NCBI GenBank assembly: GCA_937916355.1
Contig: CALFTM010000061.1
Coordinates: 1 to 64,000, forward strand
DNA length: 64,000 bases
Direction: 5' to 3'
Source: an uncultured Bacteroidales bacterium
Lineage (GTDB): Bacteria > Bacteroidota > Bacteroidia > Bacteroidales > Paludibacteraceae
The position numbers and the translations under genes were made by a program. The first letter of the stretch is position 1. The number at the start of each line of letters is the position of its first letter. Below the pieces are notes generated by a model. It was not told the DNA's origin. It worked only from the letters and a program-made list of their open reading frames with translations, and did not search any database. Below are positions 1 to 8,335 of the stretch, piece after piece.

Positions 1-1364
1 GTCTTGCAACGACCACGGATGTAGAGTGTGCCATCCTCATCCATAGTACACATATCGCCAGTGTGGAGCCACTCGCCCTCGAGCACAGCATTTGTAGCTG
101 TCTCATTCTTGTAGTAGCCCTTCATAACGTGCTCACCACGAATCAACAACTCGCCAGGGATGTTCTGTGGGTCACGTGACTCGATGCGTGCCTCCAACAA
201 CTTTGGCAACACACGGCCACAAGAGCCTGGCTTGAAGGCTGTAGGCACCTCGAAGCTGATGAGTGGAGCACACTCGGTCATACCGTAGCCCACGGTGATT
301 GGGAACTTAATCTTACGCAAGAAGTCCTCGGTCTCCTGGTTGAGTGCTGCGCCACCAACGATGAAGATCTCCACGCAGTTACCAAACTGCTCCATAAGAC
401 GTGAGAGGATGGTAGAGTAGATGGCTGTGTTGATCAATGGAATACGCATTGCGATGCTCATAGGAGCCTTCTCAAGCATAGGAAGGATGCTCTTGCGGTA
501 AACCTTCTCAAGGATGAGAGGCACTGAGCATACTACGTTTGGACGTGTCTGCTTCATAGCCTCAATAAGGATCTTTGGCGAAGGAATGCGACCCAGGAGT
601 GTGATGTGACCACCACACGCCAATGGCGAGAGGAAGTCGAACGTACAACCGTAGGCGTGTGCCAAAGGCAAGAACGAGAGCGTGCGGCCACCCTTGCGGA
701 AGTAGTGCTCGCCGTTCTTAGGGTTGATCATATCCATTGCGAAGCCTACGTTACCTGTGAGGTTGTTCACAGTGAGCATAACGCCCTTTGATGAGCCTGT
801 GGTGCCCGATGTGTAGTTGAGCAAGCATACAGCGTCGTTTGGCACATCTGGATACTTGATATCGTCGCTTGTGAAGCCACGTGGATATGCCTCGCGGTAG
901 TGTGCTGTCATATTCTTCATATACTCTGTGCACTTGTCGCCATCACGCTCGTAGATTACGTGGTAGTCGGTGAGTGACAATACTGCCTCGATAGCAGGAA
1001 TCTGGTCGCCCTCGATGTCATCCCAGAAGTTGTCGCCGAGGAACAAGAGGCGGCTCTCAGAGTGGTTAACGATGTTTACAACGTCGTTAGGGTTGAAGTC
1101 CTGAAGAATAGGAACTATGATTGCGCCGTAGGTGATTGTTGCGATGTAGCTAATGCACCAACGGGTGTTATTGCGGCCGATGAGAGCAATCTTGTCGCCA
1201 CGCTCAATGCCCATCTCCTTGAACATAAGGTGGAGCTTGGCAACCTCCTTCGCCATCTCGTAGTACGAGAAATTCTCGCCCTTGAAGTAGTCGGTGAGTG
1301 CCGACATCTCGCGATTGTCACGGAAGCTCTGCTCGTAAATCTTGATTAAGTTTCTCTCCAACAT
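1..1364 (-). CDS. Long-chain acyl-CoA ligase (AMP-forming), 3' end outside window
   Basis: Adenylate-forming enzyme that activates a fatty acid to its acyl-CoA at the inner membrane or in the cytosol. The ATG is at 1364 and about 454 codons are visible before the window ends. Visible motifs are the AMP-binding P-loop YTSGTTGSSKG near residue 181, GYGMTECAPLIS near residue 360 (A5 motif) and LHTGDM near residue 430 (A7). The missing part is the small C-terminal domain with the catalytic lysine. Codons end in G or C far more often than in the genes to the right. It is transcribed away from tRNA-Arg and has its own promoter-like sequence. The exact substrate chain length cannot be read from the sequence. 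Confidence 0.93.
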   Translation of the reverse strand, partial: MLERNLIKIYEQSFRDNREMSALTDYFKGENFSYYEMAKEVAKLHLMFKEMGIERGDKIALIGRNNTRWCISYIATITYGAIIVPILQDFNPNDVVNIVNHSESRLLFLGDNFWDDIEGDQIPAIEAVLSLTDYHVIYERDGDKCTEYMKNMTAHYREAYPRGFTSDDIKYPDVPNDAVCLLNYTSGTTGSSKGVMLTVNNLTGNVGFAMDMINPKNGEHYFRKGGRTLSFLPLAHAYGCTFDFLSPLACGGHITLLGRIPSPKILIEAMKQTRPNVVCSVPLILEKVYRKSILPMLEKAPMSIAMRIPLINTAIYSTILSRLMEQFGNCVEIFIVGGAALNQETEDFLRKIKFPITVGYGMTECAPLISFEVPTAFKPGSCGRVLPKLLEARIESRDPQNIPGELLIRGEHVMKGYYKNETATNAVLEGEWLHTGDMCTMDEDGTLYIRGRCK

Positions 1365-1411
1365 AATATGTAGTTTTTTTATGTTATTGTCTATTAATGC
1401 AAAATACCTTG

Positions 1412-1443
1412 CAAATATAAGACTTTTTATTTAGATTTACAAA
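1412..1443 (-). promoter_or_regulatory. Promoter of acyl-CoA ligase
   Basis: On the minus strand TATATTTG (1412-1419) matches the Bacteroidota -7 box TAnnTTTG, with TTTG about 20 nt upstream. The rest of the 1365-1630 gap shows no gene. Confidence 0.5.
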
Positions 1444-1631
1444 CTTCTACCAATTTTCTACAATGGCTTTTGCGATTAATAATTGTTGCCGCTTGATAAT
1501 GTCTTGTGTATTAGGGTGATATATGTGTTGAGTAATTTGTTCTATTTGTTTTATTTTTCCATTCTTGTTGATAAAAATTGAGTGTTTGTGATATATTTTT
1601 GCACCTAACATCAATTATTCTTTAAAGAGAC

Positions 1632-1661
1632 GTTGCTATTCGTAAATTTTTAGTATCTTTG
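1632..1661 (+). promoter_or_regulatory. Promoter of tRNA-Arg
   Basis: GTTG (1632-1635), an 18-nt spacer and TATCTTTG (1654-1661), about 40 nt before the mature tRNA. Confidence 0.6.
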
Positions 1662-1703
1662 TAGTCTCTGATGCTCCGTTGTGTGGAGGTCGGGGTGTTG
1701 CTT

Positions 1704-1775
1704 GGCTCTTTAGTTCAAGGGATAGAACGAAGGTTTCCTAAACCTTAAATCCGGGTTCGAGTCCCGGAGGGGCTA
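1704..1775 (+). tRNA. tRNA-Arg (anticodon CCT)
   Basis: A 72-nt cloverleaf can be folded: acceptor GGCTCTT/AGGGGCT with G-U pairs, anticodon stem AAGGT/ACCTT around loop TTCCTAA (anticodon CCT, reading AGG), and T arm CCGGG-TTCGAGT-CCCGG. The discriminator is A and CCA is not encoded. Followed by a strong terminator. Confidence 0.93.
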
Positions 1776-1813
1776 CAGTGGTGTTGCCATAGCTGGTAAT
1801 GCAAAATGAATGA

Positions 1814-1861
1814 GACTACTCATACGGCGTGTTCCTGTACGCTATGTTGAGTAGTCTTTTT
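1814..1861 (+). terminator. Terminator of tRNA-Arg
   Basis: Stem GACTACTCA/TGAGTAGTC followed by TTTTTGTATTTT. Confidence 0.8.
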
Positions 1862-1886
1862 GTATTTTATTGTGATTAGTAGATAC

Positions 1887-1915
1887 AAAAAAAGGAAGAT
1901 CTTTCGATCTTCCTT
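1887..1915 (-). terminator. Terminator of tRNA-Asp
   Basis: Minus strand: AAGGAAGATC-gaaa-GATCTTCCTT followed by a T run, directly after the tRNA 3' end. Confidence 0.85.
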
Positions 1916-1916
1916 C

Positions 1917-1993
1917 TGGCGGTGCGTAGGGGACTCGAACCCCTGACCCCGTGCGTGACAGGCACGTATTCTAACCAGCTGAACTAACGCACC
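1917..1993 (-). tRNA. tRNA-Asp (anticodon GTC), CCA encoded
   Basis: Acceptor GGTGCGT/ACGCACC with G discriminator, D arm TTCAGCTGGTTAGAA, anticodon stem CGTGC/GCACG around loop CTGTCAC (GTC), T arm GGGGTTCGAGTCCCC. Unlike the arginine tRNA beside it, the 3' CCA (1917-1919) is encoded in the DNA. Confidence 0.96.
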
Positions 1994-2127
1994 AAGTTTT
2001 TTCTACTACTCTATTCTTTTATACCTTTCATTTCAATCTTTCTCTGCAACTCTCTCCCGAATTGCGATGCAAAGATAGGAGAATATTTTTATTTCACAAA
2101 ACAATTAAGACTTTTTTTTTGAAAATT

Positions 2128-2907
2128 TTATTTTTTCTTACTCTTGTCAAAAATCCACTCCATAAAATCAGAAGAAGAAAACGCCAATGTCCACGCATCA
2201 TGCCCTGTCTCCTGATACTCTACAAAATCAGTTTCGCAACCATTCGACTTCAATTCCAAATAAACATCGCGCGCACGAGAGATTGGCACAACTTTATCGT
2301 TTATGCCATGAAAGAAACGAACTGCAACCTTCTTCTGTTTTGCGAATCGCTCCGGAAATATCGCACCTCCTACTGATACTGCAGCAGTAAAATATTCCGG
2401 ATGACGCTGCACCATATCTAACGCACCAAATGCTCCTTCCGACATACCGACAATGTAGACGCGGGTACGGTCAACGTAAGGTTTCTTCAAATAATTGTCT
2501 ATCAATTTCGCTAATATCCGACTGGACACTGTCTCTTCAGGAGAATCGGGAATCTCGATTTCCCCATCGTCCAACACGTTATATTTCGCCCACGAATCGT
2601 GTTCTGGACATTGCGGAACAATCACAACAGCCGGATAATAATCCCGCACCGTCTGCTCTTTGTAGATCTTTGCGAGGTATTTTAATTGCAAGACATTGTC
2701 ATATCCTTTTTCATCCTCTCCGTGCAAAAATATGAACAACGGAAATTTAATTCCTGCATCATACCCCGGCGGATAAAGGATTCTATACTTTAAGGTATCT
2801 CCGTTATCTCTATACTCTCGTCCGTAATATTCGTTGGACGAATATTTTTGTTGTGCCGACACCCCAAAGGTCAACACCATACAAATCGCCAATATTAAAT
2901 TTTTCAT
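2128..2907 (-). CDS. Secreted alpha/beta-hydrolase (esterase)
   Basis: Exported serine hydrolase of the polyhydroxybutyrate-depolymerase/feruloyl-esterase type. The protein starts with a Sec signal peptide (MKNLILAICMVLTFGVSAQ). The ATG at 2907 is preferred because it gives a standard signal peptide; another ATG lies 12 nt upstream at 2919. The fold is shown by FLHGEDEKG (oxyanion region) and the nucleophile elbow GMSEGAFG near residue 170. GINDKVVP and TGHDAW supply the acidic residue and the histidine. This class usually removes acyl, acetyl or feruloyl groups from plant cell-wall esters, which would fit the PL9 and GH5 enzymes elsewhere in the window, but the substrate is inferred. Confidence 0.8.
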   Translation of the reverse strand: MKNLILAICMVLTFGVSAQQKYSSNEYYGREYRDNGDTLKYRILYPPGYDAGIKFPLFIFLHGEDEKGYDNVLQLKYLAKIYKEQTVRDYYPAVVIVPQCPEHDSWAKYNVLDDGEIEIPDSPEETVSSRILAKLIDNYLKKPYVDRTRVYIVGMSEGAFGALDMVQRHPEYFTAAVSVGGAIFPERFAKQKKVAVRFFHGINDKVVPISRARDVYLELKSNGCETDFVEYQETGHDAWTLAFSSSDFMEWIFDKSKKK

Positions 2908-2938
2908 ATTCATGACCAATGATTCTTTATTATTGTAT

Positions 2939-3946
2939 CTACTGTTTAAAATCTGTTTTATTTTTTATGAGGAAGGAATAAGGTGCACACGATGAAATAA
3001 ACTCATCCATGACCTCATACGGAATAGTGAAAGAGGGGCTACCAGAACCTGCACACCCCAATTCCTCTTCTTGATAGACAAAACGCCAGCCTTCTTCCGT
3101 AAAGTAAGGGAAATACTGCGGCATACTGATGTCCATAAGACAATGTTTCTCTTTCAATTCCTTCTCACTAATATTTTCCGGTTCTCCGTAATAACTACTC
3201 AAACCTCTCACCAAAATCTTTCTAAACTTACGTCCCCAAAAATCAATCTCGTTTTCTGGATCATAAAAAGAACGGAGCCAATCATAATCCAGCACATCAG
3301 GCGATCTTTTTTTGTAAATCACCCCTCTCTCTAAGGTATAGTATTTTACCAAAGGACTTTTTCTTCCTTTCTTGAACAAAAGGGAGATATATTCATCGGA
3401 TTCGTAAACCTTTTCGACAGTGAAAGTTTTACTACATGGCCCCCCTTCTTCTGAGAGTTCTTCAAGCGTCACGCCATCAGCCAATGTGGTACTTACCATC
3501 TCATTCAGATACCTCAAGGAAGCTGCCGCATTATACTTTGTAAAAGAAGCTCCATCTGTAGAAGCACGCTTAACACCATCCGTCATATCTGCCATGACAC
3601 TCGAAATAATCTCACGAAGTCTATCCAATTCATCAGGTGCGCCATTCGGACCTTCAACTGGGAAATCTATGGAAAAACGGACATGGCAAAGCGTATCTCC
3701 TGTAAAATCGTCGATTTCAGCAGTATCACAAATAAAGGTCTCAAACTTCCATTCCTTGTTCCACAAGTACTCCTCGTTAGGCACCACCGCCATACTATCA
3801 ATCAACGTCACCATCATGGTGTCTTCCTCTGCCACCGTGTCAACTCCGGCACTATCGCTATTGGAGTTTTTATTACATGAAGGACAGCAAAAAAGAAGCC
3901 CAAAAACCCAACAGAAAATTGATATGGAAAATTTTCTTTTACTCAT
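2939..3946 (-). CDS. DUF3298 (RsiV-like) lipoprotein
   Basis: Predicted outer-surface or periplasmic lipoprotein: an N-terminal hydrophobic segment ends in CPSC, followed by a Ser/Asp-rich spacer. The C-terminal third (YFTEEGWRFVYQ ... PSFTIPYEVMDEFI) has the look of the DUF3298 domain, also found in RsiV-type lysozyme-sensing proteins, and the middle resembles the partner DUF4163-type domain. No enzymatic motif is visible. It lies 19 bp upstream of the esterase on the same strand and may be cotranscribed with it. Its role is unknown. Confidence 0.7.
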   Translation of the reverse strand: MSKRKFSISIFCWVFGLLFCCPSCNKNSNSDSAGVDTVAEEDTMMVTLIDSMAVVPNEEYLWNKEWKFETFICDTAEIDDFTGDTLCHVRFSIDFPVEGPNGAPDELDRLREIISSVMADMTDGVKRASTDGASFTKYNAAASLRYLNEMVSTTLADGVTLEELSEEGGPCSKTFTVEKVYESDEYISLLFKKGRKSPLVKYYTLERGVIYKKRSPDVLDYDWLRSFYDPENEIDFWGRKFRKILVRGLSSYYGEPENISEKELKEKHCLMDISMPQYFPYFTEEGWRFVYQEEELGCAGSGSPSFTIPYEVMDEFISSCAPYSFLIKNKTDFKQ

Positions 3947-4148
3947 CTCTTGAATCTATTATAATATAATAACACTATGCTTCTAACTCCATCTACAAAG
4001 TTAGAGATTAAATTCGAGAATACCCCAATGAAATCATTTTTTTGTAAAATTCACACTAAATTTATAAAAATTCCAAACGCCCTCAGAAGCATAGATCATG
4101 TGTCACAATAAAAAATTTTTCTTCCGTTCTTTTATCATCATATTTTTT

Positions 4149-4180
4149 TTTGATTTTTAGATACGAATTTAATACTTTTG
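4149..4180 (+). promoter_or_regulatory. Promoter of the ferredoxin-Tat operon
   Basis: TTTG (4149-4152), a 20-nt spacer and TACTTTTG (4173-4180), 43 nt before the ATG. The rest of the 3947-4223 gap is AT-rich with nothing else visible. Confidence 0.65.
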
Positions 4181-4223
4181 CAGATATTTTGCGTGTTGAA
4201 CTTATTTATTATACTATACAATT

Positions 4224-5738
4224 ATGCTAAGAAAAATTAGAATCACGTTGGCGACACTCGTGTTCATAGGAATTACAGCGTTGTTTTTGGATTTTACAGG
4301 AACGCTTCACCATTGGCTCGGGTGGTTAGCAAAAATCCAGTTCATGCCGGCTCTTTTAGCCACAAACATCGTAATCGGGTCGATATTGCTCTTTGCCACC
4401 ATCCTATTCGGTCGTGTCTACTGTTCGGTCATCTGTCCGTTGGGCATCATGCAGGACATCATTTCATGGTTCGCTTCAAAACGGAAAGGAGGAAAATTCC
4501 GCTTCTCCTTCTCCCCTGAAAAGAAATGGATTCGTTATGGCGTACTCGCACTATTTTTTGTCGCATTCGTATTTGGAGCTTCTGCCGTCGTATCAATCCT
4601 TGAGCCTTACAGCTCTTTCGGAAGAATCGCGCAAAACTTTCTTTCGCCAATCTACATCGGCATCAACAACATCCTCGCCTACATTGCGGAACGCATGGGT
4701 TCGTACGCCTTTTATGAAAAGGAAATTTGGATCAAAAGCGGACTAACATTAGGCATCACAACCGCCATTTTTGCGGTAATCGCTTATTTGGCATGGAAAA
4801 ACGGAAGAACCTACTGCAACACCATCTGCCCCGTCGGCACGTTCCTCGGTTTGGTTTCAAAAAATGCCATTTTCAATATTTCAATCAACGAAGAGAAATG
4901 CAATGGTTGCGGTCTGTGCGGAAAGAGTTGCAAAGCAGCCTGCATAGACACCCAAAACCACAGCATAGACTACTCTCGTTGTGTAGTGTGCGGCGATTGT
5001 TTGGACAACTGTAAAAAAGAGGCCATCTCCTACAAATTTAATCCAAAGGGGATTGCGCAGAGGAACAGCCAAAAAAATTGCGAAACGAACCATACGGAAA
5101 GCACACCCGACACCTCTCGTCGTTCATTCCTAACCGGAGTGGCATTAGCGACCGGTAGCGTGGCATTTGCACAAGAGAAGAAAAAAGTGGATGGTGGTTT
5201 GGCAGCAATCGAAGAGAAGAAAGTTCCCGAACGAGAAACTCCCATCACACCTCCGGGATCGCAATCTGCATGGCGCATGGCCCACAGCTGCACAGCATGC
5301 CAGCTTTGCGTCTCCGCATGTCCCAACGATGTGTTGCGCCCGTCTACAGATCTTTCGACACTGATGCAACCGACCCTCTCTTTTGAAAGAGGATATTGCA
5401 GACCAGAATGTACTCGATGCGGAGAAGTTTGTCCGACCGGTGCTATCAAACCGATCGACAGAGCGGAAAAAAGTTCAACCCAGATCGGGCATGCGGTGTG
5501 GATCAAAAAGAATTGTATTCCGATTTCCAAAGGGGACAGTTGCGACAACTGCGCGCGCCACTGCCCTACAGGAGCGATCCAAATGATCAACTCAGTCAAG
5601 GGAGACGACAGTTCAAAGAAGATTCCAGCCATCAATGTAGAAAAATGCATCGGCTGTGGAGCTTGCGAACACCTTTGTCCGGCACGCCCGTTCAGCGCAA
5701 TCTATGTTGAAGGACACGAATCGCACAGAATCATCTAA
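4224..5738 (+). CDS. Membrane-bound polyferredoxin, NapH/NapG-like fusion
   Basis: Electron-transfer protein in two halves. Residues 1-200 have NapH/NosR-like membrane helices with the paired ICPLGIMQD and ICPVGTFLG motifs, then a 4Fe-4S pair starting CNGCGLCGKSC. Near residue 296 a twin-arginine segment (SRRSFLTGVALATGSVAFA) is followed by a second, NapG-like ferredoxin with several more clusters (CTACQLCVSACP, CTRCGEVCP, CDNCARHCP, CIGCGACEHLCP). It probably passes electrons across the cytoplasmic membrane to an exported partner, with the aldo/keto reductase encoded next as a candidate. The internal Tat motif implies that the C-terminal half is translocated, which is an inference. First gene of the operon ending in tatC. 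Confidence 0.85.
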   Translation: MLRKIRITLATLVFIGITALFLDFTGTLHHWLGWLAKIQFMPALLATNIVIGSILLFATILFGRVYCSVICPLGIMQDIISWFASKRKGGKFRFSFSPEKKWIRYGVLALFFVAFVFGASAVVSILEPYSSFGRIAQNFLSPIYIGINNILAYIAERMGSYAFYEKEIWIKSGLTLGITTAIFAVIAYLAWKNGRTYCNTICPVGTFLGLVSKNAIFNISINEEKCNGCGLCGKSCKAACIDTQNHSIDYSRCVVCGDCLDNCKKEAISYKFNPKGIAQRNSQKNCETNHTESTPDTSRRSFLTGVALATGSVAFAQEKKKVDGGLAAIEEKKVPERETPITPPGSQSAWRMAHSCTACQLCVSACPNDVLRPSTDLSTLMQPTLSFERGYCRPECTRCGEVCPTGAIKPIDRAEKSSTQIGHAVWIKKNCIPISKGDSCDNCARHCPTGAIQMINSVKGDDSSKKIPAINVEKCIGCGACEHLCPARPFSAIYVEGHESHRII

Positions 5739-5751
5739 AAAAAAGAAAATT

Positions 5752-7152
5752 ATGGCAAACAACATAAGCAGAAGAAATTTCTTAAAATCACTGGGTGCAG
5801 GAGTTGCCGCATCGAGCGCACTACTTACAGCTTGCAAAAACGGGGGCAGCAACATTGCTTCTGTAGCAAAAGAACCTCCTGTAGGGAAAATGACATACAG
5901 AATCCACCCTACAACAAAAGACAAGGTATCCCTCCTTGGTTATGGTATGATGCGACTACCCGTAGAGGGAGGCGGAGCCGGAAGAGAACATCCAGACTCC
6001 CCTATCGACCAAGAGTTGGTGAACAAACAGGTCGACTATGCCATTGAACATGGAGTGAACCTCTTCGACACATCCCCTGCCTACTGCCAAGGTCGTTCGG
6101 AACGTGCAACAGGCATCGCACTCAGTCGCCACAAACGTTCGGAATACTATATATCCACAAAACTCTCCAACTTCTCCCCAGAAACTTGGTCGAGGGAGGC
6201 ATCCATGGAAATGTTTGAAAACTCACTCAAAGAGTTGCAGGTCGACTATGTGGACTACCTTTTGCTACACTCAATCGGCGGAGGTGAAGATGCCCTGAAA
6301 ATGTTCAATGACAGATACATCAACAATGGAATCCTCGATTGGCTTGTGGAACAAAAAGCCAAAGGGCGCATCCGAAACTTAGGCTACTCCTACCATGGTG
6401 ACGTGGCAATCTTCGACCTCATGCTAAAATGGCATGACGAAGGGAAGTACCATTGGGACTTTGTCCTAATCGAGCTAAACTACCTCGATTGGAACTATGC
6501 CGATGAAATCAACAGCGCGAACACCGATGCGGTGTACCTTTACGAAGAGTTAAGGAAAAGAGGAATCCCCGCTCTTGTCATGGAACCGTTATTGGGCGGA
6601 CGCTTGTCGAACGTGCCAGACGACATCGTGGCAAAGATGAAAGAGAGAGATCCGGAAAGCAGCATCGCCAGCTGGGCTTTCCGTTTCGCTGGAACTCCTG
6701 AGGGTGTTTTGAGTGTATTGAGCGGCATGACCTATACAGAACATTTGAAAGACAACCTCCTCACCTACTCCCCACTTCGTCCGATTTCAGAAGAAGAGAA
6801 TAAATTCCTGATGGAGATTGCTAAAAACATCTACGACTTAAACACAATTCCTTGTAATGAGTGCGACTATTGTATGCCATGTCCTTACGGCATCAACATC
6901 CCTGCCATTCTTTCCCACTACAACAAGTGCATAAAAGAGGGAACTCTGCCAAGAGGAAAACAATCGCCAGACTACGAAAGCGACCGCCGGGCATTCCTAA
7001 TCGGATATGACAGAAGCGTTCCGAAACTCCGTCAGGCGAACCACTGCATAGGCTGCGGCAAATGCAACCACCATTGCCCTCAAAAAATCGACATTCCAAA
7101 GGAGTTGAGAAAAATAGACCAATTCGTTGAAAAACTAAAACAAAATGTGTAA
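5752..7152 (+). CDS. Tat-exported aldo/keto reductase with C-terminal 4Fe-4S domain
   Basis: The start is taken at ATG 5752, which gives MANNISRRNFLKS, a twin-arginine signal followed by a lipobox-like LLTAC; an in-frame ATG at 5656 lies inside the preceding gene. The body is an aldo/keto reductase barrel (LGYGMMRLP, GVNLFDTSPAYCQGRSE, VDYLLLHS) with the catalytic-type D/Y/H residues. The C-terminal 100 residues hold two ferredoxin motifs (CNECDYCMPCP and CIGCGKCNHHCP). Family members with this tail reduce carbonyl substrates or serve as electron adaptors; the substrate is unknown. The export signal and the adjacent tat genes suggest work in the periplasm. Confidence 0.88.
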   Translation: MANNISRRNFLKSLGAGVAASSALLTACKNGGSNIASVAKEPPVGKMTYRIHPTTKDKVSLLGYGMMRLPVEGGGAGREHPDSPIDQELVNKQVDYAIEHGVNLFDTSPAYCQGRSERATGIALSRHKRSEYYISTKLSNFSPETWSREASMEMFENSLKELQVDYVDYLLLHSIGGGEDALKMFNDRYINNGILDWLVEQKAKGRIRNLGYSYHGDVAIFDLMLKWHDEGKYHWDFVLIELNYLDWNYADEINSANTDAVYLYEELRKRGIPALVMEPLLGGRLSNVPDDIVAKMKERDPESSIASWAFRFAGTPEGVLSVLSGMTYTEHLKDNLLTYSPLRPISEEENKFLMEIAKNIYDLNTIPCNECDYCMPCPYGINIPAILSHYNKCIKEGTLPRGKQSPDYESDRRAFLIGYDRSVPKLRQANHCIGCGKCNHHCPQKIDIPKELRKIDQFVEKLKQNV

Positions 7153-7573
7153 AGGTCTGACAGCATCAGAATTGTACCAACAACTAAAAGAGAGTTCCCA
7201 CACACTCGCGCTCCACAATGGGGAGACCCATTTCTACGACGAACGAGGTGTGGCGGATCTCTTCAGGCTGGTCACAGAGACACCGGAACTACTTAAAGGT
7301 GCGATAGTGGCAGACAAGGTTGTCGGGAAAGCAGCAGCCGCCCTCATGATAACTGGGAAAATAGCAGAGCTTCACACCCATGTGGTGAGCAGACCTGCAC
7401 TCCATTTGCTTTCAACATCCGACATCAAACACTCCTACGACATCCTGACCGACCAAATCAGGAACCGAACCAACACCGGTTTTTGTCCGATGGAGTCACT
7501 TTGTCTCGAATGCAATACGGCAGAAGAGTGTTTTGATAAAATCAAAGAAAAATTAGCCTCTAAAAAAGGCTGA
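7145..7573 (+). CDS. DUF1893 protein
   Basis: A 142-residue soluble protein overlapping the end of the reductase gene by 8 bp, which indicates translational coupling. The central part (GAIVADKVVGKAAAALMI ... ELHTHVVSRPAL) is typical of DUF1893, a cytidine-deaminase-like fold family often found beside redox and iron-sulfur genes. Cysteines cluster in the C-terminal part (FCPMESLCLECNTAEEC), which could bind a metal; this is inference. The biochemical role is not established. Confidence 0.8.
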   Translation: MCKGLTASELYQQLKESSHTLALHNGETHFYDERGVADLFRLVTETPELLKGAIVADKVVGKAAAALMITGKIAELHTHVVSRPALHLLSTSDIKHSYDILTDQIRNRTNTGFCPMESLCLECNTAEECFDKIKEKLASKKG

Positions 7574-7601
7574 TTCATAATAACAACTAAAAAATTTAGA
7601 T

Positions 7602-8114
7602 ATGCAAACTTGTAACGTTCAACTTTACTCATACAATTACAATGAGGCAAAAACCTACCTTGCCGCCTTGTTATTTGTCGTTGGGAATGTGGTATTACCA
7701 CAACTTTTCCACCAATTCCACATGGGAGGACCGACTTGGCTCCCAATCTACTTTTTCACACTGATTGGTGCGTTCAAATATGGTAAAAACGTGGGAGTAC
7801 TCACCGCACTCCTCTCTCCAATCATCAACTCGATGTTGTTCGGGATGCCAAACACGGCGATGCTACCAATCATACTGATTAAATCGACACTGCTTGCCAT
7901 AGCAGCAAGTTATGCCGCCAACAAGTACAAAAAAATCAATCTTCTCATCTTGGCTGGAGTGATTTTGTTCTATCAAATAACAGGAGCATTGGCAGAATGG
8001 GCATTGACCCAAAACCTACAAATCGCATTGCAGAACATCTACATTGCGGTTCCGGGCATGCTTCTACAACTACTGGGAGGCTATATTTTCATCCAATACA
8101 TAATCCGTAAATAA
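7602..8114 (+). CDS. ECF-type transporter S component
   Basis: A 170-residue membrane protein with about five to six hydrophobic helices. It resembles the substrate-binding S components of energy-coupling-factor transporters (TWLPIYFFTLIGAFKYGKNVG, then SPIINSMLFGMPN). No A or T components are encoded here, so it would have to use modules from elsewhere. The transported compound cannot be told. It sits between DUF1893 and tatA in the same operon, so it may supply a cofactor for the redox proteins; that link is speculative. Confidence 0.72.
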   Translation: MQTCNVQLYSYNYNEAKTYLAALLFVVGNVVLPQLFHQFHMGGPTWLPIYFFTLIGAFKYGKNVGVLTALLSPIINSMLFGMPNTAMLPIILIKSTLLAIAASYAANKYKKINLLILAGVILFYQITGALAEWALTQNLQIALQNIYIAVPGMLLQLLGGYIFIQYIIRK

Positions 8115-8128
8115 AAAAATTTAAAATC

Positions 8129-8335
8129 ATGATGGGTTTAGGATTTAGTGAGATTCTTATTATCGCAATCATCATCCTTCTATTTTTTGGAGGTAAAAAG
8201 ATTCCTGAGCTAATGCGTGGATTAGGAAAGGGAGTCCGCAGTTTCAAAGATGGCATGAACGACATTACCAATGTCGAATCATCAGACCCTAAGGAGCAGC
8301 AAAAAGAAAAAGAGCAAAACTCAACAGAAAAATGA
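8129..8335 (+). CDS. tatA: Twin-arginine translocase subunit TatA
   Basis: A 68-residue protein with the TatA layout: one N-terminal membrane helix (LGFSEILIIAIIILLFFGGKK), the hinge, an amphipathic helix (IPELMRGLGKGVRSFKDGM) and a charged tail. TatA forms the pore-like assembly of the Tat pathway in the cytoplasmic membrane. Its stop overlaps the tatC start by 4 bp (ATGA). No separate TatB is present, so this is a minimal TatAC system. Confidence 0.95.
   Translation: MMGLGFSEILIIAIIILLFFGGKKIPELMRGLGKGVRSFKDGMNDITNVESSDPKEQQKEKEQNSTEK

Noticed and set aside
5030..5650. 206-codon frame opposite the ferredoxin gene
   Set aside because: Antisense to cysteine-rich cluster motifs that are clearly coding on the plus strand.
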